A stretch of 12,729 nucleotides of DNA, taken from positions 1 through 12,729 of the forward strand of contig JBNKIW010000059.1 in the NCBI GenBank assembly GCA_050290865.1, read 5' to 3'. The notes beneath the pieces are model-generated. The model was not told the DNA's origin. It was given only the letters and a program-made list of their open reading frames with translations, and ran no database searches. The first letter of the stretch is position 1, and each line of letters opens with the position of its first letter. Source of the stretch: JARRLC01 sp050290865. Lineage in GTDB: Bacteria; Pseudomonadota; Alphaproteobacteria; Rhizobiales; Rhodomicrobiaceae. This document shows positions 1 through 7,263 of the stretch, one piece after another. A program made the position numbers and the translations under genes.

Positions 1-24
1 ATAACGAAAGGAAATGCAATGAAA

Positions 25-907
25 CGGTTCATCCCCGCGTGGGCGGGGAACACACTAAGCGGCGCATTCACAGCACATCAGACGCCGGTTCATCCCCGCG
101 TGGGCGGGGAACACGCGTGTTTGGCAAAGCTGTTCATGGGATACCCCGGTTCATCCCCGCGTGGGCGGGGAACACTTCGGATATCGAGGCCAGGAAGGCG
201 GAGCCGACGGTTCATCCCCGCGTGGGCGGGGAACACCGTCAGGAACTCGACCCGCTGCTGTTTCTCAGCGGTTCATCCCCGCGTGGGCGGGGAACACATC
301 TTACAATCATACGCTCGGCGAAGAAGTGGCGGTTCATCCCCGCGTGGGCGGGGAACACAGCAAAAACTGCACTCGGGCGCTGGCCGGACAAGGTTCATCC
401 CCGCGTGGGCGGGGAACACGTAGGTGTTGCTCCCTATTTGCCAAAATGTATCGGTTCATCCCCGCGTGGGCGGGGAACACGTCGAGAACCGCGCCACGCA
501 TCTCAAGATCACCGGTTCATCCCCGCGTGGGCGGGGAACACGTCGTGAAACGCTACATGGACGAGCGCGACATAGGTTCATCCCCGCGTGGGCGGGGAAC
601 ACTCGACCACGTCGAAAGCGAAGTCGTGAAATTCCGGTTCATCCCCGCGTGGGCGGGGAACACTGTGATCACCGCGAACTGCCCCGCCATCTACACGGTT
701 CATCCCCGCGTGGGCGGGGAACACGAACCGCGCTGATGCATGACGCATCCGAAGCGCGGTTCATCCCCGCGTGGGCGGGGAACACTAAATTATTGACGCC
801 CCGAACCAATTCCCAGTCGGTTCATCCCCGCGTGGGCGGGGAACACTTCAGGCTGCAGCTTGGAGCGCAAAAGATAGCCGGTTCATCCCCGCGTGGGCGG
901 GGAACAC
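25..907 (-). CRISPR. Type I-E CRISPR array, 15 repeats and 14 spacers
   Basis: Fifteen 29-bp repeats start at 25, 86, 147 and so on to 879, at an exact 61-bp period, with fourteen 32-bp unique spacers. Read on the minus strand each repeat begins GTGTTCCCCGCCCACG and ends GGGGATGAACCG. It folds as CCCCGC-CCAC-GCGGGG, the hairpin Cas6e recognises in type I-E systems, and leaves the 8-nt crRNA handle ATGAACCG. Orientation is minus: this matches the handle, the cas genes and the leader at 908-1021, so the spacer at 847-878 is the newest. The only repeat variation is the last base (minus strand), G in thirteen repeats and T in two (plus-strand positions 391 and 574). The leader-distal repeat (25-53) is intact; 1-24 may be spacer, since the next repeat would fall left of the window. 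No spacer has a convincing match in this window. Several read as open coding sequence, as expected for phage or plasmid protospacers, but their sources are unknown. Confidence 0.99.
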
Positions 908-1021
908 TCTTCTCCGCAACACATTGATCCCACGTATTGATTCACTTGTCAAAGAACGGTACCGAATTTTTCCCGCCTTCCAGCGGCCGCGCCAGAATTC
1001 GTCTATACGCTAACTCCCTGA
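908..1021 (-). promoter_or_regulatory. CRISPR leader with IHF-like sites and -35 box
   Basis: This 114-bp stretch lies between the cas2 stop and the first (newest) repeat, the usual place for a type I-E leader. On the minus strand it has TTGACA (952-947), a good -35 box, but no clear -10 at 16-18 nt. It has two near matches to the IHF consensus WATCAANNNNTTR: GATCAATGTGTTG (929-917), ending 9 bp from the first repeat, and AATCAATACGTGG (942-930), directly next to it; each differs at one base. In E. coli type I-E, IHF bends the leader close to the first repeat so that Cas1-Cas2 integrates spacers there; placement here is the same. There is no hairpin plus T-run after cas2, so cas transcription may also enter the array. 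Leader identity is strong from context; the individual sites are inference. Confidence 0.8.
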
Positions 1022-1330
1022 TCAACTCTGCGCCGGCCCGTCCTCGCCACCTTCCCGCGGCTTGAACTTCACCAGCGTCAGCCCGTCGAAGTCTACCGGC
1101 TCGCGGCGGTTCTCGCCGATGGCCTCGAACGCAAATCCACTATCAGTCGGCGCCGCCCACGCCATCACGGCGTTGCCCTCGCCGATCATCAGCTTCACTT
1201 CGTCCCAAATGCGCTCGCGGATACGCCGGTTGTAAACACCGACATACACGCCCGCCCGCACCTCGGCGAACCAAAGAGACAGCCGTCCGCGCAGCCGCGG
1301 CGGCGCGTTCTCAACCACGATGACCATCAT
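1022..1330 (-). CDS. cas2: CRISPR-associated endoribonuclease Cas2, type I-E
   Basis: Cas2 is the dimeric scaffold of the Cas1-Cas2 integrase that captures and inserts new spacers. The protein is 102 aa (E. coli Cas2e 94). It has the family N-terminal block VVENAPPRLRGRL (about residues 5-17), then EVRAGVYVG, EGNAVMAWA and NRREPVDFDGL, and a C-terminal strand LTLVKFKP that in E. coli contacts Cas1. I chose the ATG at 1330 because AGGAG (minus strand, 1345-1341) lies 10 nt upstream; a second ATG follows at 1327. The frame is open further upstream to 1471, but that part lies inside cas1 and lacks Cas2 similarity. The start overlaps the cas1 stop by 20 nt, so translation is probably coupled. It is the last cas gene before the leader. 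Confidence 0.97.
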   Translation of the reverse strand: MMVIVVENAPPRLRGRLSLWFAEVRAGVYVGVYNRRIRERIWDEVKLMIGEGNAVMAWAAPTDSGFAFEAIGENRREPVDFDGLTLVKFKPREGGEDGPAQS

Positions 1331-2255
1331 CGCCACCGGACTCCTCTTGCGGAATGGCCGGGTCAACCGCCTCAGGCGCTTCCTCAGGCGGGTCGATGCC
1401 GCCCGCGCGCAGGATTTCTTCGATATCGGGAATGATCTTGTCCAGGAGCCCGGTCCGCCGGAAAAGGTCACGGCAGGCTATGCGCACCTGGCGTTCGGCG
1501 GGCGAACCGTCACCCTTGCCACGCTGGATTTTCCCCACCGTCTCGAAAGCGGCAGGAGCTGCAGTGTCGAATTTGTAGACGTCGGCCATGTCGTAGACGA
1601 AACTCAAAGGCTTGCCGCGATGCAGGAAGCCGATGGCCGGGGCGTAACCGGCGGCGAGCATCGCGGCTTCCGTCAGGCCGTAGAGGCAATGGGTTGCCGA
1701 GGAGAGCGCCCGGTTGGCGGTGTCGGTGTTGTCCCACTCCTTGCGGTCGTAATTGCGCGCGTTCCAATTGACACCGTGACGCTGGGCGAGAAGCTTGTAC
1801 ATCTCGCGCACGCGGGCGCCTTCGATGCCGCGAAGCTGGTCCACCGATCGGCGGGACGGCGCGTCCTCCCCGAAGCGGCGGCGGTACATCTCGCGCACGA
1901 CGTTTAGCCGGGCGGTCTCGTCGAGCGCGACGCGGGCCTGGTAGAGAAGCTTGTCTGCGCGCGCCCCGCCCGGTTGGCCCGCCGCATAAAGGCGGACGCC
2001 GCCTTCGCCCACCCAGACAAGAAGGCAGCCCACCTGCGCCGCCAGCGCCACGGCGGCGTGCGAGACGCGCGTGCCCGGCTCCAGCATGATGCAGGCGAGG
2101 CCACCCACCGGGATTTGCGTGCGCACGCCGTTGACGTCAACCAGCACGAAAGCGCTGTCGAGGACGTCGAGCTGGCCGTATTGTAAGAAGATGATGCCTG
2201 ATCGCTCCTTCATGGGGATCGGGCGAAGCTTCACATAGGGGGTATCGTTGGCCAT
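1311..2255 (-). CDS. cas1: CRISPR-associated integrase Cas1, type I-E
   Basis: Cas1 is the catalytic subunit of the spacer integrase. The protein is 314 aa (E. coli 305). Family features run in order: N-terminal beta domain with RSGIIFLQYGQLDVLDSAFVL (residues 18-38), then the alpha-helical catalytic domain with E145 (GIEGARVR), H212 (GFLHRG), D222 and D225 (YDMADVYKFD), matching E. coli E141, H208, D218 and D221. All four metal-binding residues are present, so it should be active. The last ~25 residues are an acidic, proline- and glycine-rich tail, which is where cas2 begins in another frame. The ATG at 2255 lies 12 nt after the cas6e stop, and GAGGCGA at that stop is a modest ribosome binding site. 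It acts with Cas2 and, by analogy, IHF at the leader end of the array. Confidence 0.98.
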   Translation of the reverse strand: MANDTPYVKLRPIPMKERSGIIFLQYGQLDVLDSAFVLVDVNGVRTQIPVGGLACIMLEPGTRVSHAAVALAAQVGCLLVWVGEGGVRLYAAGQPGGARADKLLYQARVALDETARLNVVREMYRRRFGEDAPSRRSVDQLRGIEGARVREMYKLLAQRHGVNWNARNYDRKEWDNTDTANRALSSATHCLYGLTEAAMLAAGYAPAIGFLHRGKPLSFVYDMADVYKFDTAAPAAFETVGKIQRGKGDGSPAERQVRIACRDLFRRTGLLDKIIPDIEEILRAGGIDPPEEAPEAVDPAIPQEESGGDDGHRG

Positions 2256-2267
2256 GGCGTGGTCGCC

Positions 2268-2930
2268 TCAGGTCGGGCGCACAAGCATGAGGCCGCAGCC
2301 GTAACTGCGCGCCTTGCCGATGCCGGAAAAGAGCGCGGCCGTGAGCTTCGTCGAATCGGTGACAGCAAGGACGCCCTCATAATCGATTTCAGCGAAGGTG
2401 ACGGGTTTGCGCGTCCCCTTCTTGGGCACGACGATCTGCTGGTAGCCGGTGGCGGAGCAGCGCTCGCGTTCGAATGCGGCACCGATGGTCGGGCCACGGG
2501 CGACAAGCCAGTCGAGCGCGGCTTCACCTGCGTTGAATGTTTTGCGTTCCTCGGCACCGAGCCTCGTTTTGGCGTGCATCACGGCGTCAACCCGCAGGCC
2601 CCGCGGCGCGCCGGGCGTCCGCGCCGACATCGCGGGATTGGCACGCAGAACGAAGCGCAGGCGCTGCCCCCCATGCAGGCTGGGTGCGTAATCCTTGCTG
2701 TCGATGTGCCACAAGTTATGGGCGTCGGCAGGCGGACGCTCCGAAACGGTGATGAAACTGCCCGGATCAATCTGGCGGTAAAGAAAAGTGCGCGCCCCAG
2801 CGCCGGAATCGGAAAACAATGACCAAATGAGGCCATGCCCGCGATCCCCCGCGGCACCGTCGAGGAGAACCTTGGTGAGCGTGCCCTGGGCACCGGGAGC
2901 GCGGCGCAACTGAACCTTGGCGATGATCAT
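2268..2930 (-). CDS. cas6e: Cas6e (CasE), type I-E crRNA-processing endonuclease
   Basis: Cas6e cuts the pre-crRNA at the base of the repeat hairpin and stays bound to the 3' hairpin as the Cascade head subunit. The 220-aa protein (E. coli CasE 199) has two ferredoxin-like folds. H32 in DRGHGLIWSLF matches catalytic H20 of E. coli (YQLHQGLWHLF). RANP (96-99), YEGVLAV (184-190) and the glycine-rich GIGKARSYGCGL (203-214) are family signatures. The ATG at 2930 shares ATGA with the cas5e stop, and GGGAGG seven nt upstream is a strong ribosome binding site. Its substrate is the CCCCGC-CCAC-GCGGGG hairpin of the array at 25-907. No missing key residue is seen. Confidence 0.97.
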   Translation of the reverse strand: MIIAKVQLRRAPGAQGTLTKVLLDGAAGDRGHGLIWSLFSDSGAGARTFLYRQIDPGSFITVSERPPADAHNLWHIDSKDYAPSLHGGQRLRFVLRANPAMSARTPGAPRGLRVDAVMHAKTRLGAEERKTFNAGEAALDWLVARGPTIGAAFERERCSATGYQQIVVPKKGTRKPVTFAEIDYEGVLAVTDSTKLTAALFSGIGKARSYGCGLMLVRPT

Positions 2931-3709
2931 GGGGCGGCCTCCCGCACGAGCACTTCGGCGCGATCGTTGAACAGCCAGCGCGCGCGGTCGCGAATGCCAT
3001 CGCGTCGCTGGGTGCGCTGCTGGACCGGCAGCCCCAGGACGTGCGCATCGTCCTCACCGAGCCACAGTTCACTGTTTACAGATTGCCGCCGTGACCTCGA
3101 CTGTTGCGGAGCGAAGCGGCCAAGTTTGGCCGTTCGAACTTCGGCCGCCTTGTCGTAGGCGTCGAGCGCGGCTTGCAGGCTTTCGGCCTGGAAGATCATG
3201 TCCTCACCGCTGGCGGGAAGCGGCAGGCCCAGCGGGCAGGATTTGCGGCCTAGATAGAGCGTGAAAACCGGCTCAGCGAGATGGGCGGCGATTTCCGCGA
3301 GCGAATAGCCGACACTGCGCGTGTGTAGCCAGAGCGCGACTACGGCATCGGCTTCCTGGTAGTAGCCGCGCTCGGACAGGATGGTGTTGATGTTGTTGGC
3401 AGGATTTAGCTCTTCCCGCCTGGTTGCCCAGCGCACGCCGCGCTTCTGCGATGGCGATTGCGCAGTGTGGTAATCGCGTAAGGGTTTGCCGGGATGGTGC
3501 ACGCGCACGGCGAAGCCAAGGTCGCGTTCAAAGCGGTCATGCGCGGCGGCGTCCTTGCGGTCAATGCCGAGTGCGGCTGCGACGAGGCCAAGCACCGCCG
3601 ACCGCGACGGCCGTGCCCACGACCCGCGCCGCTCGCCGACGGCGACTTCACCCCAAGAGGCCATCGGTCCCCATAGGCCGAAGACAAGGAACTCACGCGG
3701 CGGCTGCAT
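2927..3709 (-). CDS. cas5e: Cas5e (CasD), Cascade subunit
   Basis: Cas5e caps the 5' handle end of the crRNA in Cascade and contacts Cse1 and the first Cas7. The 260-aa product (E. coli CasD 224) shows the family start FGLWGPMASWG (10-20), RPSRSAVLGLVAAALGI (33-49), LRDYHTAQ (77-84) and the later LGRKSCPLGLPL block. I chose the ATG at 3709, which has GAGG six nt upstream and gives the normal N-terminus; a TTG at 3727 would add six residues without a good site. The start overlaps the cas7e stop by 17 nt and the stop overlaps cas6e by four (ATGA), so the three genes are translationally coupled. Confidence 0.96.
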   Translation of the reverse strand: MQPPREFLVFGLWGPMASWGEVAVGERRGSWARPSRSAVLGLVAAALGIDRKDAAAHDRFERDLGFAVRVHHPGKPLRDYHTAQSPSQKRGVRWATRREELNPANNINTILSERGYYQEADAVVALWLHTRSVGYSLAEIAAHLAEPVFTLYLGRKSCPLGLPLPASGEDMIFQAESLQAALDAYDKAAEVRTAKLGRFAPQQSRSRRQSVNSELWLGEDDAHVLGLPVQQRTQRRDGIRDRARWLFNDRAEVLVREAAP

Positions 3710-4772
3710 TGACGGCCTCGCGCGCAAGAGCTTTCAAATCCTGCAGGTTGCCGCTTCCGCCGAACACGTCGAGCATGGCGTCCTTGTCCCAGGTCTTGCC
3801 GTACGCGTCGTCGAACTTGCCGCGCAGTTCGACCAAGCGGGCTTTCGAGGCGGCGCCATAGTCATTCTCGGCATCGCCGACGCCCACTGGCTGAAGAAAT
3901 GCCGCAGCCAGCGAGCGCGGCGCGCGGCTGCCCATTTCGGCGAGCGCGAAGCTGGCGTAGGCGCGTGAGGCGAAGCTGTTCTGCTTGCCCTTGGGGCTGA
4001 CTGTGCAGGCGGCTTCAACGAGGGATGCGGCAGTGGTGGCGGCGAGCGCTGTGTCGCCCGCCAGATTGCGGACAAGCAGCGAGGCGTCGAGGCAGACATA
4101 GAGATAAAAGACGCCTGCACCGTATTCCTGCACACCTATGAACCCGGCACCGCGGTCGGCCTCCCTGTTGGCCGCCTTCAGGTCGTCAACGGCGGTGTAA
4201 TAGTCGTCTTCGACGCTGACGCGGTGGGTGGTGAAGGCGTGCGCGACCTGCGCCGCCGCTTCAACATTGTATACGGGGTTGTCGGCCAGCATGCGGCCGA
4301 AAAGGGCGATGTCGGCAGCGCGCGGCTTGGCCACCAGCACCACGGTCTCCTTTTCAGCCAGTTCGTCGCCCGATGCGAGCCGGTCGGCGAGGGCTTCCAG
4401 GCGCTGAAGCTCCTCCGGCGCGAGGTGAACGAGTTGTTCGGTGCCCGTCGGTTTTTCTTTCTTGGGCTTGCCAAGTTTGTCCTTTTCGATCACTGCGCCG
4501 ACACGCTTCTCGATATCCTCTTGTGAAACGCCCCGCGCGCGGAGCATCGTCACGAGTGGATCGGCAAAGCTGTTCGAGCGCTTGCCCAGCGCACCTTCGA
4601 GTGCGTTTTCGAAGACGTCCGAAGTGCGGATGGCGCGCTTCAGGCTCTGCGATGACACGCGCAGTCGCTCCTGGCCGCCGAAATACATGGTTTTGGGTCG
4701 CCCGGTGTCATCGCGGTTGAGATTGGCTGCCGGGTAGGTGGTCAGAACGTGAAACTGGAGAAATGTGGTCAT
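3693..4772 (-). CDS. cas7e: Cas7e (CasC), Cascade backbone subunit
   Basis: Cas7e is present in six copies along the crRNA spacer and forms the Cascade backbone. The protein is 359 aa (E. coli CasC 363). It begins MTTFLQFHVLTTYPAANLNRD and has the highly conserved GRPKTMYFGGQERLRVSSQ segment (24-42), NPVYNVEAAAQVAHAFTTH (165-183), and KQNSFASR (263-270) with the preceding CTVSPKG. Residues ~95-112 are a lysine-rich loop within the variable region. The ATG at 4772 follows the cse2 stop by 15 nt, with GGAG about 9 nt upstream. Its stop overlaps the start of cas5e. Confidence 0.98.
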   Translation of the reverse strand: MTTFLQFHVLTTYPAANLNRDDTGRPKTMYFGGQERLRVSSQSLKRAIRTSDVFENALEGALGKRSNSFADPLVTMLRARGVSQEDIEKRVGAVIEKDKLGKPKKEKPTGTEQLVHLAPEELQRLEALADRLASGDELAEKETVVLVAKPRAADIALFGRMLADNPVYNVEAAAQVAHAFTTHRVSVEDDYYTAVDDLKAANREADRGAGFIGVQEYGAGVFYLYVCLDASLLVRNLAGDTALAATTAASLVEAACTVSPKGKQNSFASRAYASFALAEMGSRAPRSLAAAFLQPVGVGDAENDYGAASKARLVELRGKFDDAYGKTWDKDAMLDVFGGSGNLQDLKALAREAVNAAAA

Positions 4773-4787
4773 GACTATGGCTCCGGA

Positions 4788-5417
4788 TCAGGAATTGGCG
4801 GGGGCAGGCGCGGCAGGCTCGAATTCGCGCTGCTGGTAGTATTGGAAGGCCCAGTCGCGGGCTATGTAGGGATCGGTGTTCCAGAGGATCAGGCTGGCGC
4901 CGAGATCGCCGACGGGGGCTTCGCATTCGAGGATAGCGGCGATGCGTCTGCCCTGGGCCATCAGGCCGGGCCAGTCGCCGCGGGTGCGGATGAGGCGCTT
5001 GAAGCGGGCCTCGGCGAAGAGGCGGTCCTCATTGCCGCTTTCGCCGCGCGGCTGGCCGAGGAGGTGAGCAGTTGCACCGCGTTTGCCGCCGCCACTGTCT
5101 GCGCGAATGCGTGCGAGCGTCGTCGCCGCGATGACGTATGGCGCAAGGTCGAAGGCAGGCCCGCCGTATTTGCCGGGCTTGTCCGCGCCCAATCCCCGGA
5201 TCAGATCGCGAAACGCGCAGATGTTGAGCGCTGCCGCAACGTCAACCTCCTGGACTCCGCCAAACTCGATGATGCCGAGGCGGCGGAGTTCGGCAAGCGC
5301 GCGGCGGTCCGGCGCTTTGGGTGGATTGCGCGGCTTGCTTTCCTCATCGAGCCCCTGCAGTTTGCGCCACCATTCCGTGCAGCGCTCGGCGATGAACTTG
5401 TACCCCGGCATGTTCAT
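4788..5417 (-). CDS. cse2: Cse2 (CasB), Cascade small subunit
   Basis: Cse2 forms a dimer on the belly of Cascade, stabilising the target and displaced strands. The 209-aa protein is longer than E. coli CasB (160), with extra sequence near 20-40 and a Pro/Ala-rich tail. The most typical piece is ARFKRLIRTRGDWPGLMAQG (137-156), a basic helix region of the kind that holds nucleic acid, followed by RRIAAIL. The ATG at 5417 shares ATGA with the cse1 stop and has a perfect AAGGAGG (5431-5425) seven nt upstream, which settles the start over the in-frame ATG at 5411. Identity rests on this motif and on its fixed place between cse1 and cas7e. Confidence 0.94.
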   Translation of the reverse strand: MNMPGYKFIAERCTEWWRKLQGLDEESKPRNPPKAPDRRALAELRRLGIIEFGGVQEVDVAAALNICAFRDLIRGLGADKPGKYGGPAFDLAPYVIAATTLARIRADSGGGKRGATAHLLGQPRGESGNEDRLFAEARFKRLIRTRGDWPGLMAQGRRIAAILECEAPVGDLGASLILWNTDPYIARDWAFQYYQQREFEPAAPAPANS

Positions 5418-7159
5418 GCGGCGGCCTCCTTCTTCCTGGCTTTGCGGCCGGCGGCGTTCTGCCGAGCTGCCTGGGTGAGAATGTCGAGCGCTTTGCGGAC
5501 GGAGCCGGTTTCGCCGAAGGCAAAAGCGAGCCCGCTGCGGGCAGCGACGATGCGGCGCGCGTCCTGGTCGGCGAGATTGTCGGTACCGGCGGCTTCGTCG
5601 AACAGGGTGAGCGCCTTGGCGCGGAGAGCCTTGCAGAATGCGGTGCGGATATCCCTCGACGTATCTTCTGGCGCCTCGCGGAGCTTTTCAAGAGCAGTGC
5701 GGAAATCCGGCTCGGTTTCCCGCCAGAAGGATTCGTAGACATCTTCGTATGCATTCTTGCCCGGCGACATTTTTGGCAGGCTGTAGCTCCCCTTCTCACG
5801 GTCGCAAGCGCCGAATTTCGCCAGCCGCAGCCGGTAACGCAGGGCGGAACCTGCTTCTTCGGCTCCGGCGACCAGCAGCCGGACGGTATCGGTGAAGACC
5901 TTCGACCAGCGCGCGCTATCCTCGCCGGGTGGCGGATCGAAATAGGGTATGCGCGCTTCGAGCCAACCGCGGGCCTTCATCTTCTTCATGTCGAAGCCGC
6001 AGGCCAACACGCCGGACTGCCAGGTCCGCACGCCAACGTTGCCCGCGAACTCGGCGCGGCCCCGCGCGCTTTTCAAGCGCTCCCCCCAAAACGCAATGCT
6101 GCGTGCGCATTCCGTCTTCCTGTCCTCGGGATTTATGAGCCAGGAAAGCCAGTCATGATAAGTTGCGCCTCCCGGCTGGGGATGGAATGCAGTCTTTCCG
6201 CCTCCCGCGAGCGCTCGGTAGGGGGACAAAGGGTGAGTCCATCCCTCATATTTCACACCATGCGGCCTGCGCCGGTATGTGCGCACGGCCACGTCACCGT
6301 TCGGCCCGTCGAGAGCACACCGCTGCCCTTCTACCGCGACGAAATCAAGCCGAACACGCCGCGGTAGTCCGAAGAAGCATTGCAGATTGTGCGCGATGTC
6401 CGGCTCTTGAAGCACCAATCTACCCTTGGCGTAGCTGAGCGTCGGTGCAAGCCAGGGGAATATGCGGCTCCACTCCGTCGCGCTCAATGATGACGGGCCG
6501 CTGGGAAGTTCGCCCGCCCAGTCCTGAGCCGGAACGTTTGCCCACACCAAATCCCACAACGTTGTAATGGCGAGATCGTTTACCTTGCGCCGGAGAACGG
6601 CGAGCGTCGTCATCGGTCCGCCTCCGCGCATAGAGGCGAGATGTCCGCGTCCGCCTTCGGGCGCATAGGTCTGCATGGTGACAAGTGCTGCGGCTGCAAA
6701 CGGCGGCGAGAGCGCCGGGATCAGTCCCTGCTTGATGAACAGATCGGTGTTGCTGGTGGAGTCCTCGCTGGGGGCGTCGATCAGCAGGGCAGAAACGGGC
6801 GTTTCGTCGCCATCCTCAAGCCCATCGAAATCCTGAAAACACCGCGGCCCACCGCCGCCGAGGTTGAATGCGAAAGCGAGCGGCGCGAGGCGATCCGCCA
6901 GTTCGTCCGGCGAGGGCGGCGATGCCCAGACCTTCGCCCATCCCCCGGTGTCTTCCGGTGCCATGGCGCAGGCAAGGAGGCCGATCAACAGCTCGGCGAC
7001 GGCGACGTTCCAGTCCGGTCGCGGGAAGTCGAGGGCGAGGATGGGATTGGCGAAATCGTCATCAAAACCGGACGTAATATCAGCGGGCCGAATCCACTCC
7101 CGCGCCCCCTGGAGCCGCCGCGCGGGCAGCCAGGGATCGGCAATGAGGTTGATGGGCAT
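5414..7159 (-). CDS. cse1: Cse1 (CasA, Cas8e), Cascade large subunit, PAM reader
   Basis: Cse1 reads the PAM, starts R-loop formation and recruits Cas3. The product is 581 aa (E. coli CasA 502). It starts MPINLIADPWLPARR, the usual I-E large-subunit start (E. coli MNLLIDNWIPVRP). SMRGGGPMTTL (about 176-186) matches the E. coli GLRGGTPVTTF region, CFFGLPRRVRL (261-271) and KYEGWTHPLSPYR (303-315) flank the central domain, and the C-terminal third is the helical bundle. Many relatives carry a CxxC zinc pair after the PRRVRL block; here only RCALDG remains, so the zinc site may be lost or different. I chose the ATG at 7159, with AGAGG about 6 nt upstream, over a TTG at 7162 that is too close to that site. 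It opens the packed cse1-cas2 run and overlaps cse2 by ATGA. Confidence 0.97.
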   Translation of the reverse strand: MPINLIADPWLPARRLQGAREWIRPADITSGFDDDFANPILALDFPRPDWNVAVAELLIGLLACAMAPEDTGGWAKVWASPPSPDELADRLAPLAFAFNLGGGGPRCFQDFDGLEDGDETPVSALLIDAPSEDSTSNTDLFIKQGLIPALSPPFAAAALVTMQTYAPEGGRGHLASMRGGGPMTTLAVLRRKVNDLAITTLWDLVWANVPAQDWAGELPSGPSSLSATEWSRIFPWLAPTLSYAKGRLVLQEPDIAHNLQCFFGLPRRVRLDFVAVEGQRCALDGPNGDVAVRTYRRRPHGVKYEGWTHPLSPYRALAGGGKTAFHPQPGGATYHDWLSWLINPEDRKTECARSIAFWGERLKSARGRAEFAGNVGVRTWQSGVLACGFDMKKMKARGWLEARIPYFDPPPGEDSARWSKVFTDTVRLLVAGAEEAGSALRYRLRLAKFGACDREKGSYSLPKMSPGKNAYEDVYESFWRETEPDFRTALEKLREAPEDTSRDIRTAFCKALRAKALTLFDEAAGTDNLADQDARRIVAARSGLAFAFGETGSVRKALDILTQAARQNAAGRKARKKEAAA

Positions 7160-7263
7160 CAAGAGCCTCTTACAACAGGACCAATTTGTCTCAAATTAGT
7201 GAGGAACACCTGATTCGATCAGGGCAAAAGTTCCGCAATCCACTGTATTTCATAATTGACGTT
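7160..7263 (-). promoter_or_regulatory. cas3-cse1 intergenic region with two inverted repeats
   Basis: This is the only sizeable gap inside the cas gene run, and the place where type I-E loci such as E. coli carry the regulated Cascade promoter. Two perfect short inverted repeats are visible: CCTGAT-TCG-ATCAGG (7209-7223) and AATTTG-TCT-CAAATT (7183-7197), the second ending 23 nt before the cse1 ATG. Neither is followed by a T-run on the minus strand, so an intrinsic terminator is unlikely; they may be operators or RNA structure. No convincing -35/-10 pair stands out. Minus-strand GTGTTCCTC (7209-7201) matches the first nine bases of the CRISPR repeat at eight positions. Function is inference. 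Confidence 0.4.

Noticed and set aside
123..135. 13-base match between a spacer (115-146) and cas7e at 4563-4575, a possible self-targeting spacer
   Set aside because: The match is GGCAAAGCTGTTC only, in the middle of the spacer and outside the crRNA seed, and such a match is near chance in a window this size.
19..927. Long plus-strand open frames across the array with repeated RFIPAWAGNT, VHPRVGGEH and GSSPRGRGT peptides
   Set aside because: They are translations of the CRISPR repeat in three frames; a 61-bp period shifts frame every unit. No protein is implied.
1320..1907. Long plus-strand frames opposite cas1, cas5e, cse2, cse1 and cas3
   Set aside because: They are antisense shadows in GC-rich coding DNA; the minus-strand genes carry clear family motifs and catalytic residues.
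7209..7223. Hairpin after cas3 as an intrinsic terminator
   Set aside because: The stem is only 6 bp and no T-run follows it on the minus strand.
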